The notes: generated from the letters alone by a model not told the origin. Counted from the stretch's first letter, positions 23,777 through 33,819 are shown. The stretch is DNA of 64,000 bases from Pseudomonas tensinigenes (GCF_014268445.2 NZ_CP077089.1:2039501-2103500), one strand, 5' to 3'. A program made the numbers and translations.

Positions 23777-25347
23777 GCGGTTTCGTCGACCCAGCGGTGT
23801 TCGAGACGGGTTTGGTTGCCTTGCGGCGGGGTGCCGAGGTGGCAGTCGATGTCGCCGACGTTGAGCCCGCGATCGAGCAGGCGCTGGCGCAGAGCGAACA
23901 GGTTGTTTTCGATCAGGTCAGCGGTGTACGGCCGTTCGGCCCACAGTTGGCTGGACAGGCTGCCGGCGATCAGTTGCGCCTGAATCTGCATCGGCCCGAG
24001 CGGTTCCATGTCGAACGCCAGATCGACGCGCCACAGTTGTTGCTTGGGCTCGCGCTCGTCGCGGCGCTCGTTCGGCTGCGGTTCGCGCTCCGGCGCTTCT
24101 TCACGCTGGAACTTGACCTGCAACGGCACGATGTCCTGCAGGTTGCGCATGGGGATTTCCAGCTGCCAGGTGCTGAGCAGACGCCCATCGTCGGTAACGC
24201 CGGTCTGCTCCAGACTTGATAGTTGATGGCTTTGCAGGCGCGATACCGCAGCGGCGGCGAGGCGCAACAACTGTTCCAGATCGCCTTCGCCGTCCAGGCT
24301 TTGCAGCAAACGCTCGGGCAGCGGGAAGCTGCTCGGCACAGGTTTGGCGCTGACCTGGCCGAGCATGCCGAGGGCGTTACGGACGAAACTCGGCAGTGCT
24401 TGCGCCAGGGTGTTGGCGGCGATGATCGCGTTGAAACTGGTGCTGCTCGGCAGGCCCGGAGTCAGCTGCGCGATCAGCTTGAGCAGATCGGCCTTCATGT
24501 CCGGGGCCAGCGTCGGAGTTTGTCCGGTCAGCAGTTTGGCTTCAAGGAATGCGCCGCTGTTGGCCAGCGCCAGTGCGACGCCTTTGGCGGTGCTCAGTTG
24601 TTGCACGTCCGGGAGGCTGGCAAGGAGTTTGTCGACCACTGCGCGCAAATTCTGCGATGTCTGATCGGTATCGCTCGGCAGATTCTGCAAAGCATTCAGC
24701 AACCCTATCAGGGAAGCCTGACGACTTTGCTGGCCGAGCAGTTGCTGACTGACGGCCAGTTGTTCCTGGCGGCTGCTCATCGGCAGAAACTTGAGAGTTT
24801 GTGCATCTTCGACCAACGCCGACAGCAAAGTGCCGATGCGCAGCGGCTGTGGACTGTCGATGGTCAGTGTGCTGCCGCTCTGCGCGGTGTTGAGCAAACT
24901 GACCAAGGAGCGGAACACCGCTGCCTGCCCCGGCGTCTGCGGCAGCGCCTGCGAGGTCAGCACTTTGCCTTGCAGCAGCGTACCGACCGGCAATTGCGCG
25001 GTGTCGATGCGGGTGAGGGTGGCGACGCTGCTGGCAATCGCCTGCTGCACGGTAATCGCCAGATTGCCCGCCGAGGGCTGAGTGATCGCCAGACTGGTGC
25101 CTTGGGGTAACGGCAGATTGCTGGTCGCCTGCACAGTGGTCTGGCGTCCGCCGTCGACGGTCACCTTGAGCAATAACTGAAAGGTCTGATCCGCCTGCTT
25201 GAGCGACAACACCTCGGCTTTGGCGCTTTGCCCGGCGCCGATCAGGCCTTCGACCGGGGTCAGCAGCTTGAGCAGCTCACCGACCTGCGGGCGAACGGTC
25301 GCCGGGGTGGTGGGCGGGAGCGGAAGGATGTTCATTTCGCCTGTCAT
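23773..25347 (-). CDS. FliK-domain hook-length-control-type protein
   Basis: The protein has about 524 residues from ATG 25347 (MTGEMNILPLPP). An ATG at 25335 is an alternative with a closer AGG, while a start at 25392 would run across the ccm promoter. The long Gln/Leu/Thr-rich N-terminal part is repetitive. The last 130 residues fit the FliK C-terminal domain (LAFDMEPLGPMQIQAQL, then LRQRLLDRGLNVGDIDCHLG). In Pseudomonas the main fliK normally sits upstream of fliL, outside this window, so this may be a second FliK-type protein. It is co-transcribed with the FlhB C-domain gene. Confidence 0.82.
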   Translation of the reverse strand: MTGEMNILPLPPTTPATVRPQVGELLKLLTPVEGLIGAGQSAKAEVLSLKQADQTFQLLLKVTVDGGRQTTVQATSNLPLPQGTSLAITQPSAGNLAITVQQAIASSVATLTRIDTAQLPVGTLLQGKVLTSQALPQTPGQAAVFRSLVSLLNTAQSGSTLTIDSPQPLRIGTLLSALVEDAQTLKFLPMSSRQEQLAVSQQLLGQQSRQASLIGLLNALQNLPSDTDQTSQNLRAVVDKLLASLPDVQQLSTAKGVALALANSGAFLEAKLLTGQTPTLAPDMKADLLKLIAQLTPGLPSSTSFNAIIAANTLAQALPSFVRNALGMLGQVSAKPVPSSFPLPERLLQSLDGEGDLEQLLRLAAAAVSRLQSHQLSSLEQTGVTDDGRLLSTWQLEIPMRNLQDIVPLQVKFQREEAPEREPQPNERRDEREPKQQLWRVDLAFDMEPLGPMQIQAQLIAGSLSSQLWAERPYTADLIENNLFALRQRLLDRGLNVGDIDCHLGTPPQGNQTRLEHRWVDETA

Positions 25348-25377
25348 ACGCGGACACAACCTGAGGAAAATGCACTC

Positions 25378-25404
25378 TTGAGAGTAAGGCACGACATGTA
25401 TAAT
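25378..25404 (+). promoter_or_regulatory. Putative sigma-70 promoter of the ccm operon
   Basis: A perfect -10 box TATAAT lies at 25399-25404. The best -35 (TTGAGA, 25378-25383) has a short 15-base spacer, so the -35 assignment is uncertain. The first gene, ccmA, begins 140 bases downstream. The region also overlaps the promoter side of the divergent fliK-type gene. Confidence 0.5.
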
Positions 25405-25544
25405 GCCGCCCGTCTTGCGCTTCGAATAAAAAACATAGCAATTGTTTGACCCAGCTCTCTAGATCGAGCCGTCAATGCATCTATGCTGCATCTCTTTAAC
25501 GGCCGCGCCAGAGCCGACTTGAACCGTATAAGGCCCGTGATCCC

Positions 25545-26180
25545 TTGACCAGTCCTGTCCTGCAAACCGTTGCCCTCGCGTGTGAACGTGATCTGCGGCT
25601 GCTCTTCGAAAATCTCGAATTGAGACTCGCCAGTGGCGATATGGTGCAGATCAGCGGACCCAACGGCAGCGGCAAGACCAGCCTTTTGCGTCTGTTGTCC
25701 GGGCTGATGCAGCCGACCGCCGGACAAGTCCTGCTCAATGGCCAGCCGCTGACCGAACAACGCAGCGAACTCGCCCGCAACCTGCTGTGGATCGGCCACG
25801 CCGCCGGGATCAAGGATTTGCTGACCCCGGAAGAGAATCTGTCGTGGCTCTGCGCCCTGCATCATCCCGCCGAACGCGAGGCCATCTGGCAAGCGCTGGC
25901 AGCTGTAGGATTGCGCGGTTTCGAAGATGTTCCCTGCCACAGCCTGTCTGCCGGTCAACAACGCCGCGTGGCGTTGGCACGCCTGTATCTGGAAAGCCCG
26001 CCGTTGTGGATTCTCGATGAGCCGTTCACCGCGCTGGACAAGCAAGGCGTGGCGCAGCTCGAAGAACATCTGGCCGGGCACTGCGAACGCGGTGGTCTGG
26101 TGGTGTTGACCACGCACCACACGTTGAGCCGGATGCCGGCCGGTTATCGCGACATCGATCTGGGGAACTGGGCAGTATGA
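25545..26180 (+). CDS. ccmA: Heme export ABC transporter ATPase CcmA
   Basis: An ABC ATPase of 211 residues. Walker A GPNGSGKT is at about residues 38-45, the signature LSAGQQRR near 134 and Walker B LWILDEPF near 154. The start is probably TTG 25545 ([16 protein letters not shown]), with AAGG upstream at a long distance. CcmA with CcmB drives release of holo-CcmE during cytochrome c maturation. The stop overlaps ccmB by 4 bases (ATGA). Confidence 0.93.
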   Translation: MTSPVLQTVALACERDLRLLFENLELRLASGDMVQISGPNGSGKTSLLRLLSGLMQPTAGQVLLNGQPLTEQRSELARNLLWIGHAAGIKDLLTPEENLSWLCALHHPAEREAIWQALAAVGLRGFEDVPCHSLSAGQQRRVALARLYLESPPLWILDEPFTALDKQGVAQLEEHLAGHCERGGLVVLTTHHTLSRMPAGYRDIDLGNWAV

Positions 26181-26845
26181 GTGTGTTTGGCCTGCTGGTT
26201 GCCCGTGAATCCCGACTGCTGTTTCGCCGCCCGGCGGAACTGGCCAATCCGCTGATTTTCTTCGCCATCGTCATCGCGTTGTTCCCGCTGGCCGTCGGCC
26301 CGGAAACTCAAGTGTTGCAAAACCTGTCCCCCGGGTTAGTCTGGGTGGCGGCGCTGTTGTCGGTCCTGCTCTCGCTGGACGGGCTGTTCCGCAGTGATTT
26401 CGAAGACGGATCCCTGGAACAGTGGGTCCTTTCGTCGCACCCGCTGCCACTTCTGGTCTTGGCCAAGGTGCTGGCACACTGGCTCTTCTCCGGTCTGGCA
26501 CTGGTTCTGCTCTCACCGCTGCTGGCGTTGATGCTCGGTTTGCCTGCCGCCTGTCTGCCGGTTTTGCTGCTTTCGTTGCTGCTGGGAACACCGGTGCTGA
26601 GCTTGCTCGGCGCGGTGGGCGCGGCGCTGACGGTCGGTTTGAAGCGTGGCGGCCTGTTGCTGGCGCTGCTGATCCTGCCGTTGTACATCCCGGTGTTGAT
26701 CCTTGGCAGTGGCGCCTTGCAGGCAGCCCTCCAAGGCATGCCGGCGACCGGGTATCTGCTGTGGCTGGGTAGCCTGACCGCCCTGGCGATCACCCTGACA
26801 CCCTTTGCAATAGCTGCTGGCCTGAAGATCAGCGTCGGCGAATAA
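26177..26845 (+). CDS. ccmB: Heme exporter membrane protein CcmB
   Basis: A 222-residue protein with six hydrophobic segments and little else. The N-terminal [21 protein letters not shown] is typical, with the charged loop [15 protein letters not shown] near residue 75. It forms the membrane part of the CcmAB complex in the inner membrane. It is coupled to ccmA by a 4-base overlap. A 78-base gap follows before ccmC. Confidence 0.94.
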   Translation: MSVFGLLVARESRLLFRRPAELANPLIFFAIVIALFPLAVGPETQVLQNLSPGLVWVAALLSVLLSLDGLFRSDFEDGSLEQWVLSSHPLPLLVLAKVLAHWLFSGLALVLLSPLLALMLGLPAACLPVLLLSLLLGTPVLSLLGAVGAALTVGLKRGGLLLALLILPLYIPVLILGSGALQAALQGMPATGYLLWLGSLTALAITLTPFAIAAGLKISVGE

Positions 26846-26923
26846 TGAGGTCTGGTTAAAATTTAACCAGCAAAGACCCTGAGACTGCTCACACCGATGA
26901 GCGGCACCCGTGATGGAAACAGT

Positions 26924-27679
26924 ATGAACTGGACCTGGTTTCACAAGCTCGGCTCGCCCAAGTGGTTTTACGGCATCAGCAGCAAGTTCTTGCCGTGGCT
27001 GAGCATCGCAGCGTTGCTGCTGATCGGCGTCGGCGTCATTTGGGGCCTGGCCTTTGCGCCGCCGGATTATCAGCAAGGCAACAGCTTTCGCATCATCTAC
27101 ATCCACGTACCCGCCGCGTTGCTCGCTCAGTCGATCTACGTGATGCTGGCGGTGTGCGGTGTTGTGGGGTTGGTGTGGAAGATGAAACTGGCCGACGTCG
27201 CCCTGCAATGCGCCGCACCGATCGGCGCGTGGATGACCGCCGTGGCGCTGGTCACCGGGGCGATCTGGGGCAAACCGACCTGGGGTTCGTGGTGGGTCTG
27301 GGACGCGCGCCTGACCTCGATGCTGATTCTGCTGTTCCTGTATTTCGGCGTGATCGCGCTGGGCAATGCCATCAGCAACCGCGACAGCGCCGCCAAAGCC
27401 TGCGCGGTGCTGGCCATCGTCGGCGTGATCAACATCCCGATTATCAAATACTCGGTGGAGTGGTGGAACACCCTGCACCAGGGCGCGACCTTCACCCTCA
27501 CGGAAAAACCGGCGATGCCGGCGGAAATGTGGCTGCCGCTGTTGCTGACCGTGCTGGGTTTCTACTGTTTCTTCGGCGCCGTGCTGTTGCTGCGCATGCG
27601 CCTCGAAGTGCTCAAGCGTGAGGCCCGCGCCAGTTGGGTGAAAGAAGAAGTGCAGCACAGTCTGGAGGCCGCTCGATGA
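26924..27679 (+). CDS. ccmC: Heme handling protein CcmC
   Basis: 251 residues from ATG 26924 ([17 protein letters not shown]); an ATG 27 bases earlier is possible, but the chosen start matches the family N-terminus and has GGA upstream. Six transmembrane segments and the tryptophan-rich WWD signature ([12 protein letters not shown]) near residue 125 bind heme. CcmC transfers heme to CcmE. The gene overlaps ccmD by 4 bases. Confidence 0.95.
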   Translation: MNWTWFHKLGSPKWFYGISSKFLPWLSIAALLLIGVGVIWGLAFAPPDYQQGNSFRIIYIHVPAALLAQSIYVMLAVCGVVGLVWKMKLADVALQCAAPIGAWMTAVALVTGAIWGKPTWGSWWVWDARLTSMLILLFLYFGVIALGNAISNRDSAAKACAVLAIVGVINIPIIKYSVEWWNTLHQGATFTLTEKPAMPAEMWLPLLLTVLGFYCFFGAVLLLRMRLEVLKREARASWVKEEVQHSLEAAR

Positions 27680-27852
27680 GTTTTGCTTCATTCGGCGACT
27701 TCCTCGCCATGGGCCATCATGGCCTGTATGTCTGGTCGGCCTACGGCATCTGTCTGGCGGTGCTGATCCTCAACGTGGTGGCGCCGATTGCGGCCCGCAA
27801 GCGCTATCTGCAACAAGAGGCGCGTCGTCTGCGCCGGGAGAACGGCAAGTGA
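27676..27852 (+). CDS. ccmD: Heme maturation accessory protein CcmD
   Basis: A 58-residue protein with one transmembrane helix (residues about 17-37) and a basic C-terminal tail ([16 protein letters not shown]). The start [16 protein letters not shown] is typical of CcmD. It stabilises the CcmABC-CcmE complex. It overlaps ccmC and ccmE by 4 bases on each side, showing tight translational coupling. Confidence 0.93.
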   Translation: MSFASFGDFLAMGHHGLYVWSAYGICLAVLILNVVAPIAARKRYLQQEARRLRRENGK

Positions 27853-28304
27853 ATCCGCTGCGCAAGAAACGTCTGATCATCATTCTGGCCATTCTGGTCG
27901 GGGTCGGCGCTGCCGTCGGCCTGGCCCTCAGCGCCCTGCAGCAGAACATCAATCTGTTCTACACCCCGACGCAGATCGCCAACGGCGAAGCACCGCAAGA
28001 CACGCGCATCCGCGCCGGCGGCATGGTTGAGGCTGGTTCGTTGCAGCGCTCGAAGGATTCGTTGGACGTCAAATTCGTCGTCACTGACTTCAATAAATCC
28101 GTGACCATCGCCTACCGCGGCATCCTCCCGGACTTGTTCCGCGAAGGGCAGGGCATCGTCGCCCTCGGCAAGCTCAACGCCGATGGCGTGGTGGTGGCCG
28201 ATGAAGTGCTGGCCAAGCACGATGAGAAGTACATGCCGCCGGAAGTGACCAAAGCCTTGAAAGACAGCGGTCAGTCCGCACAAACGCCTGCGAAGGAGGG
28301 TTGA
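27849..28304 (+). CDS. ccmE: Heme chaperone CcmE
   Basis: A 151-residue protein with GTG start 27849 overlapping the ccmD stop. One N-terminal membrane anchor ([20 protein letters not shown]) leads to a periplasmic OB-fold domain. The covalent heme-binding His lies in [14 protein letters not shown] near residue 124. CcmE carries heme to the CcmF/H lyase. The last 20 residues are a flexible tail. Confidence 0.95.
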   Translation: MNPLRKKRLIIILAILVGVGAAVGLALSALQQNINLFYTPTQIANGEAPQDTRIRAGGMVEAGSLQRSKDSLDVKFVVTDFNKSVTIAYRGILPDLFREGQGIVALGKLNADGVVVADEVLAKHDEKYMPPEVTKALKDSGQSAQTPAKEG

Positions 28305-28307
28305 TCG

Positions 28308-30296
28308 ATGACGTCGGCGATTTTTATTCCTGAGTTGGGTCATCTGGCGATGATTCTGGCGCTGTGTTTTGCGCTGGTGCAGGCCGTGGTGCCATTGGTC
28401 GGTGCCTGGCGCGGCGACCGTTTCTGGATGAGTCTGGCCCAGCCCGCCGCGTGGGGGCAGTTTGCCTTTTTGCTGTTTGCGTTTGGCATTTTGACCTACG
28501 CGTTCATGACCGATGACTTCTCCGTCGCGTATGTGGCGAACAACTCCAATACCGCTTTGCCGTGGTATTACAAATTCAGCGCGGTGTGGGGTGCCCACGA
28601 AGGTTCATTGCTGCTGTGGGCACTGATTCTCGGTGGCTGGACCTTCGCGGTGTCGGTGTTCTCCCGGCAGTTGCCGCAGGTGATGCTCGCCCGCGTTCTG
28701 GCGGTGATGGGCATGATCAGCACCGGTTTCCTGCTGTTTCTGATCCTCACGTCCAACCCGTTCAAACGCATCCTGCCGCAAATGCCCAGCAATGGCGCTG
28801 ACCTCAACCCCTTGCTGCAAGACATCGGCCTGATCGTTCACCCGCCGATGTTGTACATGGGTTACGTCGGCTTTTCGGTGGCGTTCGCCTTCGCCATTGC
28901 CGCTTTGATGGGCGGTCGACTCGATGCCGCGTGGGCGCGCTGGTCGCGGCCATGGACCATCGTTGCCTGGGCGTTCCTCGGCATCGGCATCACCCTCGGT
29001 TCGTGGTGGGCCTATTACGAACTCGGCTGGGGTGGCTGGTGGTTCTGGGACCCGGTGGAAAACGCCTCGTTCATGCCTTGGCTGGTCGGCACCGCACTGA
29101 TCCACTCGCTGGCGGTCACGGAAAAACGTGGCGTGTTCAAGAGCTGGACGGTGTTGCTGGCGATTGCCGCGTTTTCGCTGAGCCTGCTTGGGACGTTCCT
29201 CGTACGTTCTGGCGTGCTGACTTCGGTGCACGCATTTGCCTCCGATCCTGAGCGTGGCGTGTTCATCCTGATCTTCCTGTTGTTCGTGGTTGGCGGCTCG
29301 CTGACGCTGTTCGCCCTGCGCGCGCCAGTGGTCAAGAGTCAGGTCGGTTTCAACCTGTGGTCGCGGGAAACCCTATTGCTGGGCAACAACCTGGTGCTGG
29401 TGGTGGCCGCGTCGATGATTCTGCTCGGCACGCTGTACCCGCTGATTCTCGATGCCCTCAGCGGCGCCAAAATGTCGGTCGGCCCGCCGTACTTCAATGC
29501 GCTGTTCATTCCGTTGATGGCGTTGCTGATGATGGTGATGGCGGTCGGTGTGATCGTGCGCTGGAAAGACACCCCGGTGAAATGGCTGGCCAGCATGCTG
29601 ACGCCAGTGCTGCTCGGCAGCGTCGCGCTGGCCGTGGTGGCCGGCGTCGCTTACGGCGATTTCAACTGGGCAGTGATCGCAACCTTCCTGCTCGCCGCTT
29701 GGGTATTGCTCGCGGGCGTGCGCGACATCGTCGACAAGACCCGCCACAAAGGTTTGATCAAAGGCTTGCCAACCCTGACCCGCAGTTATTGGGGCATGCA
29801 GATTGCCCACCTCGGCATCGCCGTGTGTGCGCTGGGCGTGGTGTTGTCGAGTCAGAACAGTGCCGAACGCGACCTGCGTCTGGCGCCGGGCGAGTCGATG
29901 GACCTGGCCGGTTATCACTTCGTCTTCGAAGGCGCCAAGCACTTCGAAGGGCCGAACTTCACGTCGGACAAAGGCACGATTCGGGTCATTCGTGACGGTA
30001 AGGAAATCAGCGTGCTGCACCCGGAAAAACGTCTGTACACCGTGCAGAACTCGGTGATGACCGAAGCCGGAATCGATGCCGGCTTCACCCGTGACCTTTA
30101 CGTCGCCCTCGGTGAACCGCTGGACAACGGCGCGTGGGCGGTGCGGGTGCACGTCAAACCGTTCGTGCGCTGGATCTGGTTCGGCGGTTTGCTCACCGGG
30201 TTCGGTGGCTTGCTGGCGGCGCTGGATCGACGTTATCGGGTCAAAGTGAAAGCTAAGGTGCGTGAAGCACTGGGCATGACGGGAGCGGCGGCATGA
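28308..30296 (+). CDS. ccmF: Cytochrome c heme lyase subunit CcmF
   Basis: A large polytopic protein of 662 residues with about 14-15 hydrophobic segments. The WWD domain is at about residue 240 (GWGGWWFWDPVENASFMPW), with conserved periplasmic histidines around it. GGAGGG lies 9 bases before the ATG. CcmF reduces and attaches heme to apocytochrome c together with CcmH and CcmI. It overlaps the next gene by 4 bases. Confidence 0.96.
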   Translation: MTSAIFIPELGHLAMILALCFALVQAVVPLVGAWRGDRFWMSLAQPAAWGQFAFLLFAFGILTYAFMTDDFSVAYVANNSNTALPWYYKFSAVWGAHEGSLLLWALILGGWTFAVSVFSRQLPQVMLARVLAVMGMISTGFLLFLILTSNPFKRILPQMPSNGADLNPLLQDIGLIVHPPMLYMGYVGFSVAFAFAIAALMGGRLDAAWARWSRPWTIVAWAFLGIGITLGSWWAYYELGWGGWWFWDPVENASFMPWLVGTALIHSLAVTEKRGVFKSWTVLLAIAAFSLSLLGTFLVRSGVLTSVHAFASDPERGVFILIFLLFVVGGSLTLFALRAPVVKSQVGFNLWSRETLLLGNNLVLVVAASMILLGTLYPLILDALSGAKMSVGPPYFNALFIPLMALLMMVMAVGVIVRWKDTPVKWLASMLTPVLLGSVALAVVAGVAYGDFNWAVIATFLLAAWVLLAGVRDIVDKTRHKGLIKGLPTLTRSYWGMQIAHLGIAVCALGVVLSSQNSAERDLRLAPGESMDLAGYHFVFEGAKHFEGPNFTSDKGTIRVIRDGKEISVLHPEKRLYTVQNSVMTEAGIDAGFTRDLYVALGEPLDNGAWAVRVHVKPFVRWIWFGGLLTGFGGLLAALDRRYRVKVKAKVREALGMTGAAA

Positions 30297-30829
30297 GACG
30301 TTGGTTGATGCTGGTGCCACTGGCGATTTTCCTGCTGGTGGCGGTGTTTCTTTATCGCGGGCTGTACCTCGATCCGGCGGAACTGCCGTCGGCGATGATC
30401 AACAAGCCGTTCCCGGAGTTTTCCCTGCCAAACGTGCAGGGCGACAAGAACCTGACCAAGGCTGACATTCTCGGCAAACCGGCACTGGTCAATGTCTGGG
30501 GCACCTGGTGCATTTCCTGCCGGGTCGAGCATCCGGTGCTGAACAAACTCGCCGAGCGTGGCGTGGTGATCTACGGCATCAACTACAAGGACACCAACGC
30601 CGATGCCTTGAAGTGGCTGGCCGAATTCCACAATCCGTACGCGCTGGATATCCGTGACGATGAAGGCTCGCTGGGTCTGAACCTCGGCGTCTACGGCGCG
30701 CCGGAAACCTTTTTCATCGACGCCAAGGGCATCATCCGCGATAAATATGTCGGCGTGATCGACGAGCAGGTCTGGCGCGAAAAACTCGCCGCCAAGTATC
30801 AGGCGCTGGTCGATGAGGCCAAGCCATGA
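30293..30829 (+). CDS. dsbE: Thiol:disulfide interchange protein DsbE (CcmG)
   Basis: A 178-residue thioredoxin-like protein tethered by an N-terminal membrane helix (residues 4-22). The active site CISC is in WGTWCISCRVEHP near residues 80-83; a further family motif is GVYGAPETFFID. It keeps the apocytochrome CXXCH cysteines reduced in the periplasm. It overlaps ccmF and ccmH by 4 bases each. Confidence 0.95.
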   Translation: MRRWLMLVPLAIFLLVAVFLYRGLYLDPAELPSAMINKPFPEFSLPNVQGDKNLTKADILGKPALVNVWGTWCISCRVEHPVLNKLAERGVVIYGINYKDTNADALKWLAEFHNPYALDIRDDEGSLGLNLGVYGAPETFFIDAKGIIRDKYVGVIDEQVWREKLAAKYQALVDEAKP

Positions 30830-31296
30830 AGCGCTTTTTAGCCGCTGCCGTATTGGGCTTTAGTCTGGTCGGTGTGGCCCATGCGGCCATCGATACTTAC
30901 GAGTTTGCCAAAGAAGGTGATCGCGAGCGTTTCCGTGAACTGACCAAGGAACTGCGCTGCCCCAAGTGCCAGAACCAGGACATCGCCGACTCCAACGCGC
31001 CGATTGCCGCTGACCTGCGCAAAGAGATTTTCCGCATGCTCGGTGAGGGCAAGGACAACCAGCAGATCATCGATTTCATGGTTGATCGCTACGGTGATTT
31101 CGTCCGCTACAAACCGGCGCTCAATGCCAAAACGGCGTTGCTGTGGTTCGGCCCGGCCGGGCTGCTGCTCGGTGGTGTCGTGGTGATCGCGGTGATCGTC
31201 CGTCGTCGTCGCGGCCAGCGTGCCGAGACTCCGCAAGCGCTGTCCAGCGAAGAGCGTCAGCGCCTCGACCAACTGTTGGATAAAAACCAAGAATGA
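30826..31296 (+). CDS. ccmH: Cytochrome c maturation thioreductase CcmH (CycL)
   Basis: 156 residues with a signal peptide ending near AHA (residue 21). The redox motif LRCPKC is near residue 45 in [19 protein letters not shown], followed by the conserved helix, and there is a C-terminal membrane helix ([20 protein letters not shown]). It reduces apocytochrome c with CcmG. Short form: the TPR part is encoded separately as ccmI, the next gene. Confidence 0.95.
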   Translation: MKRFLAAAVLGFSLVGVAHAAIDTYEFAKEGDRERFRELTKELRCPKCQNQDIADSNAPIAADLRKEIFRMLGEGKDNQQIIDFMVDRYGDFVRYKPALNAKTALLWFGPAGLLLGGVVVIAVIVRRRRGQRAETPQALSSEERQRLDQLLDKNQE

Positions 31297-32495
31297 TTGA
31301 TTTCTGGCTTGCCGCAGGGCTGTTGCTTCTGGTCGCCCTGAGTTTTCTGCTGATCCCGGTTTTGCGTGAGCGTCGCGCCCAGCGTGAAGAGGATCGTACT
31401 GCCCTGAACGTTGCGTTGTATCAGGAGCGTGTCGCCGAGTTGCAAGCGCAACAGGCTGAAGGTGTGCTCGACGCGGCGCAAATGGACAGCGGTCGTGCGG
31501 AGGCTGCGCGTGAGTTGCTGGCGGATACCGAAGGCGTCAGCGCGCCACGGGTTTCCCGACTGGGTAAACCCTTGCCGCTGTTGGCCGCTGTGCTTGTGCC
31601 GGTGTTGGGCCTGGGTCTGTATATGCACTTCGGCGCTGCCGACAAAGTCGAGCTGACCCGCGAATTTGCCCAGGCACCGCAGTCGATGGAAGAAATGACT
31701 CAGCGTCTGGAACGTGCTGTTGCGGCGCAACCGGATTCTGCCGAAGGCCTGTATTTCCTCGGTCGTACCTACATGGCGCAAGAGCGTCCGGCGGACGCGG
31801 CGAAGATGTTCGAACGCGCCGCCAACCTGGCCGGTCGTCAGCCGGAGCTGCTCGGTCAGTGGGCGCAGGCGCAGTATTTTGCTGACGGCAAGAAGTGGTC
31901 GACGAAAATTCAGGCGCTGACCGACGAAGCGCTGAAGGCTGATCCGAAAGAAGTCACCAGCCTTGGTTTGCTCGGTATCGCTGCGTTTGAAGGCGAGCGT
32001 TATCAGGAAGCCATCGATTACTGGAACCGTCTGCTGGCGCAACTGCCGCCTGAGGATAGCTCCCGCGCCGCGCTGCAAGGCGGGATCAAACGCGCCGCCG
32101 AACGTCTGGAAGCCAGCGGTGGCAAGGTTGCTCAGGCACCGGTAGCCGCGAAAGCCGCGCTGTTGAAAGTCAGCGTCGATCTGGCCAGCGAACTCAGAAG
32201 CAAAGTGCAACCGGGTGACAGCGTGTTCATCTTCGCTCGCGCCACCTCTGGCCCACCGGCCCCGCTGGCCGCCAAACGCCTGACCGTGGCCGATCTGCCG
32301 GTGACCGTCGAGCTGGGCGATGCCGACGCAATGATGCCGCAGTTGAAACTGTCGAACTTCCCTGAAGTCCAACTGGTTGCGCGCATCTCCCGCGCCGGCC
32401 AACCGACTGCCGGCGAGTGGGTCGGTCGCAGCGGCCCTCTGGCCAGCAGCACCACTGCGCTACAAAAACTGACCATCGACAGCCCGGACAAATAG
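31293..32495 (+). CDS. ccmI: Apocytochrome c chaperone CcmI (CycH)
   Basis: A 400-residue protein with two N-terminal membrane helices (residues 3-22 and about 95-115) and a cytoplasmic loop between them. Periplasmic TPR repeats follow ([26 protein letters not shown] and similar), with a C-terminal beta domain from about residue 285. It presents apocytochrome c to the lyase. The last canonical gene of the ccm operon. Confidence 0.94.
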   Translation: MIDFWLAAGLLLLVALSFLLIPVLRERRAQREEDRTALNVALYQERVAELQAQQAEGVLDAAQMDSGRAEAARELLADTEGVSAPRVSRLGKPLPLLAAVLVPVLGLGLYMHFGAADKVELTREFAQAPQSMEEMTQRLERAVAAQPDSAEGLYFLGRTYMAQERPADAAKMFERAANLAGRQPELLGQWAQAQYFADGKKWSTKIQALTDEALKADPKEVTSLGLLGIAAFEGERYQEAIDYWNRLLAQLPPEDSSRAALQGGIKRAAERLEASGGKVAQAPVAAKAALLKVSVDLASELRSKVQPGDSVFIFARATSGPPAPLAAKRLTVADLPVTVELGDADAMMPQLKLSNFPEVQLVARISRAGQPTAGEWVGRSGPLASSTTALQKLTIDSPDK

Positions 32496-32520
32496 CCGGA
32501 CACAACAGGAAAGCACCGCC

Positions 32521-32925
32521 ATGCACACCATCGCCCGAATCACAGTCCTCACACTGGCCCTGGGCTTGAGTGCATGTGCGGTGCAACGACCGGAACCGAC
32601 CACCAACCTGCCGCCAATCCCACCGTCGCAGCCAAGCCCGACCCCATCGACTTCGCCGACCCCAGGCAAAAGCATCCCGGCGAAACCGGCCAAACCGGTT
32701 CCGCGCACCTCAGCCAGCTTCGCCCCACCACCGGGCGGCAACAGCCACTGGGACCAGAAACTCGGCGTCTACGTCCTCGACGACCAGACCAACACCTTCT
32801 ACCGCCAGCGCACCTACTACCGCTGGAACAACGGCTGGAGCCGCGCCGTCAGCCCCAACGGCCCGTGGGAAGACACCAACATCCACGGCGTGCCGCCGGG
32901 ATTGGGCAAGCAGTTCGGGCAGTGA
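32521..32925 (+). CDS. Small proline-rich lipoprotein
   Basis: 134 residues. The signal peptide ends in the lipobox LSAC, with the lipidated Cys at residue 19. A Pro/Thr/Ser-rich spacer follows (residues about 25-65), then a compact aromatic C-terminal domain (DQTNTFYRQRTYYRWNNGW, then SPNGPWEDT). It lies 25 bases behind ccmI and before a strong terminator, so it is probably co-transcribed with ccm. The function is unknown; an envelope location is clear. Confidence 0.85.
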   Translation: MHTIARITVLTLALGLSACAVQRPEPTTNLPPIPPSQPSPTPSTSPTPGKSIPAKPAKPVPRTSASFAPPPGGNSHWDQKLGVYVLDDQTNTFYRQRTYYRWNNGWSRAVSPNGPWEDTNIHGVPPGLGKQFGQ

Positions 32926-32928
32926 ATG

Positions 32929-32956
32929 AAAACGGCGATCTTTGGATCGCCGTTTT
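32929..32956 (+). terminator. Intrinsic terminator after the ccm operon
   Basis: A perfect 12-bp stem AAAACGGCGATC with its complement around loop TTTG; the 3' arm ends in TTTT. It lies 3 bases behind the lipoprotein stop. The following 33000-33087 shows no gene. Confidence 0.9.
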
Positions 32957-33087
32957 GCTGTGTGCCTGTTGGGTTCTCACAGAAATTGCTCATGGAAGTG
33001 CTGAACAGCGCTCAGGGTTTAGCAGTTTCAATCACACCCTGTAAAACAACCAGACGTCGTTCTGCCAATTTCTGTGCTTGAGTAAAT

Positions 33088-33103
33088 ATAACCCTAGAGT
33101 TAT
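33088..33103 (+). promoter_or_regulatory. Probable hicAB operator
   Basis: Inverted repeat ATAAC-N6-GTTAT lies 30 bases before hicA and overlaps a likely promoter (-35 TTGAGT at 33078-33083). HicB antitoxins with a C-terminal ribbon-helix-helix typically repress their own operon through such sites. Confidence 0.5.
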
Positions 33104-33133
33104 TTTTGTGAGGCCTAGGCAAGGAGGCGGTTG

Positions 33134-33346
33134 GTGCAGAGCAGGCTATTGATCAAGGAGCTGGAGGAGGCAGGCTGGACGCTGGATCGGGTCACCGGCA
33201 GTCATCACATCTTCAAGCACCGATACAACCCGTACACGATTCCCGTCCCACATCTGAAAAAGGATTTGCCGTTGGGAGCGGTCAAAAGCATCAGGAGGCG
33301 TGCCGGGTTATACAACCCGCCAGCCAGTTTCGAAGGAGATCCGTAA
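33134..33346 (+). CDS. hicA: HicA-type mRNA interferase toxin
   Basis: 70 residues when read from GTG 33134, which lies 6 bases after a perfect AAGGAGG; TTG 33131 would be too close to it. The HicA dsRBD-like fold is clear: KELEEAGWTLDRVTGSHHIF with the catalytic His at about residue 24, then IPVPHLKKDLPLGAVKSIRR. It cleaves mRNA when free of HicB. The stop overlaps the hicB start (TAATG). Confidence 0.93.
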   Translation: MQSRLLIKELEEAGWTLDRVTGSHHIFKHRYNPYTIPVPHLKKDLPLGAVKSIRRRAGLYNPPASFEGDP

Positions 33347-33750
33347 TGCAATATCCAATCTGTATCGAGTGGGGAGACGAGAACACTGCCATCGGTATTC
33401 AGATCCCCGATATTCCCGGCGCCGTTACAGCAGGGGATAGCTTTGAAGATGCCTACAAGGCGGCGGTCGAAGTCGCCCACATCATGCTGCAGGAGATTGC
33501 GGCGGACGGGGAGTCGATTCCTATGCCGACTTCGGCATCCGCTCATCGCAGTAATCCGGACTTTGCCGACATGGGCTGGGGCATGCTGGAACTGGATATT
33601 TCGCCCTATCTCGGCAAGACCGAGAAGGTCAACGTAACGCTGCCCGGTTATGTGATTCAGCGCATCGATCGTTATGTGCGCGAGCACAACGTCAAAAGCC
33701 GCTCCTCCTTTCTGGCCGATGCGGCGATGGAAAAGCTGGTTCGATATTAA
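33346..33750 (+). CDS. hicB: HicB-type antitoxin
   Basis: 134 residues. The N-terminal degenerate RNase H-like domain (MQYPICIEWGDENTAIGIQI, IPDIPGAVTAGDSFEDAYKA) neutralises HicA. The C-terminal ribbon-helix-helix (VNVTLPGYVIQRIDRYVREH) should bind DNA. The start overlaps the hicA stop. Both genes look intact. They stand between the ccm operon and an MFS gene. Confidence 0.93.
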   Translation: MQYPICIEWGDENTAIGIQIPDIPGAVTAGDSFEDAYKAAVEVAHIMLQEIAADGESIPMPTSASAHRSNPDFADMGWGMLELDISPYLGKTEKVNVTLPGYVIQRIDRYVREHNVKSRSSFLADAAMEKLVRY

Positions 33751-33784
33751 GCCTCATCGCTCCCCCAGGCTAAATGAATAACCT

Positions 33785-33809
33785 GTGGGAGCGAGCCTGC
33801 TCGCGAAGC
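33785..33809. repeat. Single REP palindrome
   Basis: One REP copy lies between the convergent hicB and MFS genes, only 11 bases from the MFS stop. Confidence 0.85.
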
Positions 33810-33819
33810 TTTTGCTGCC

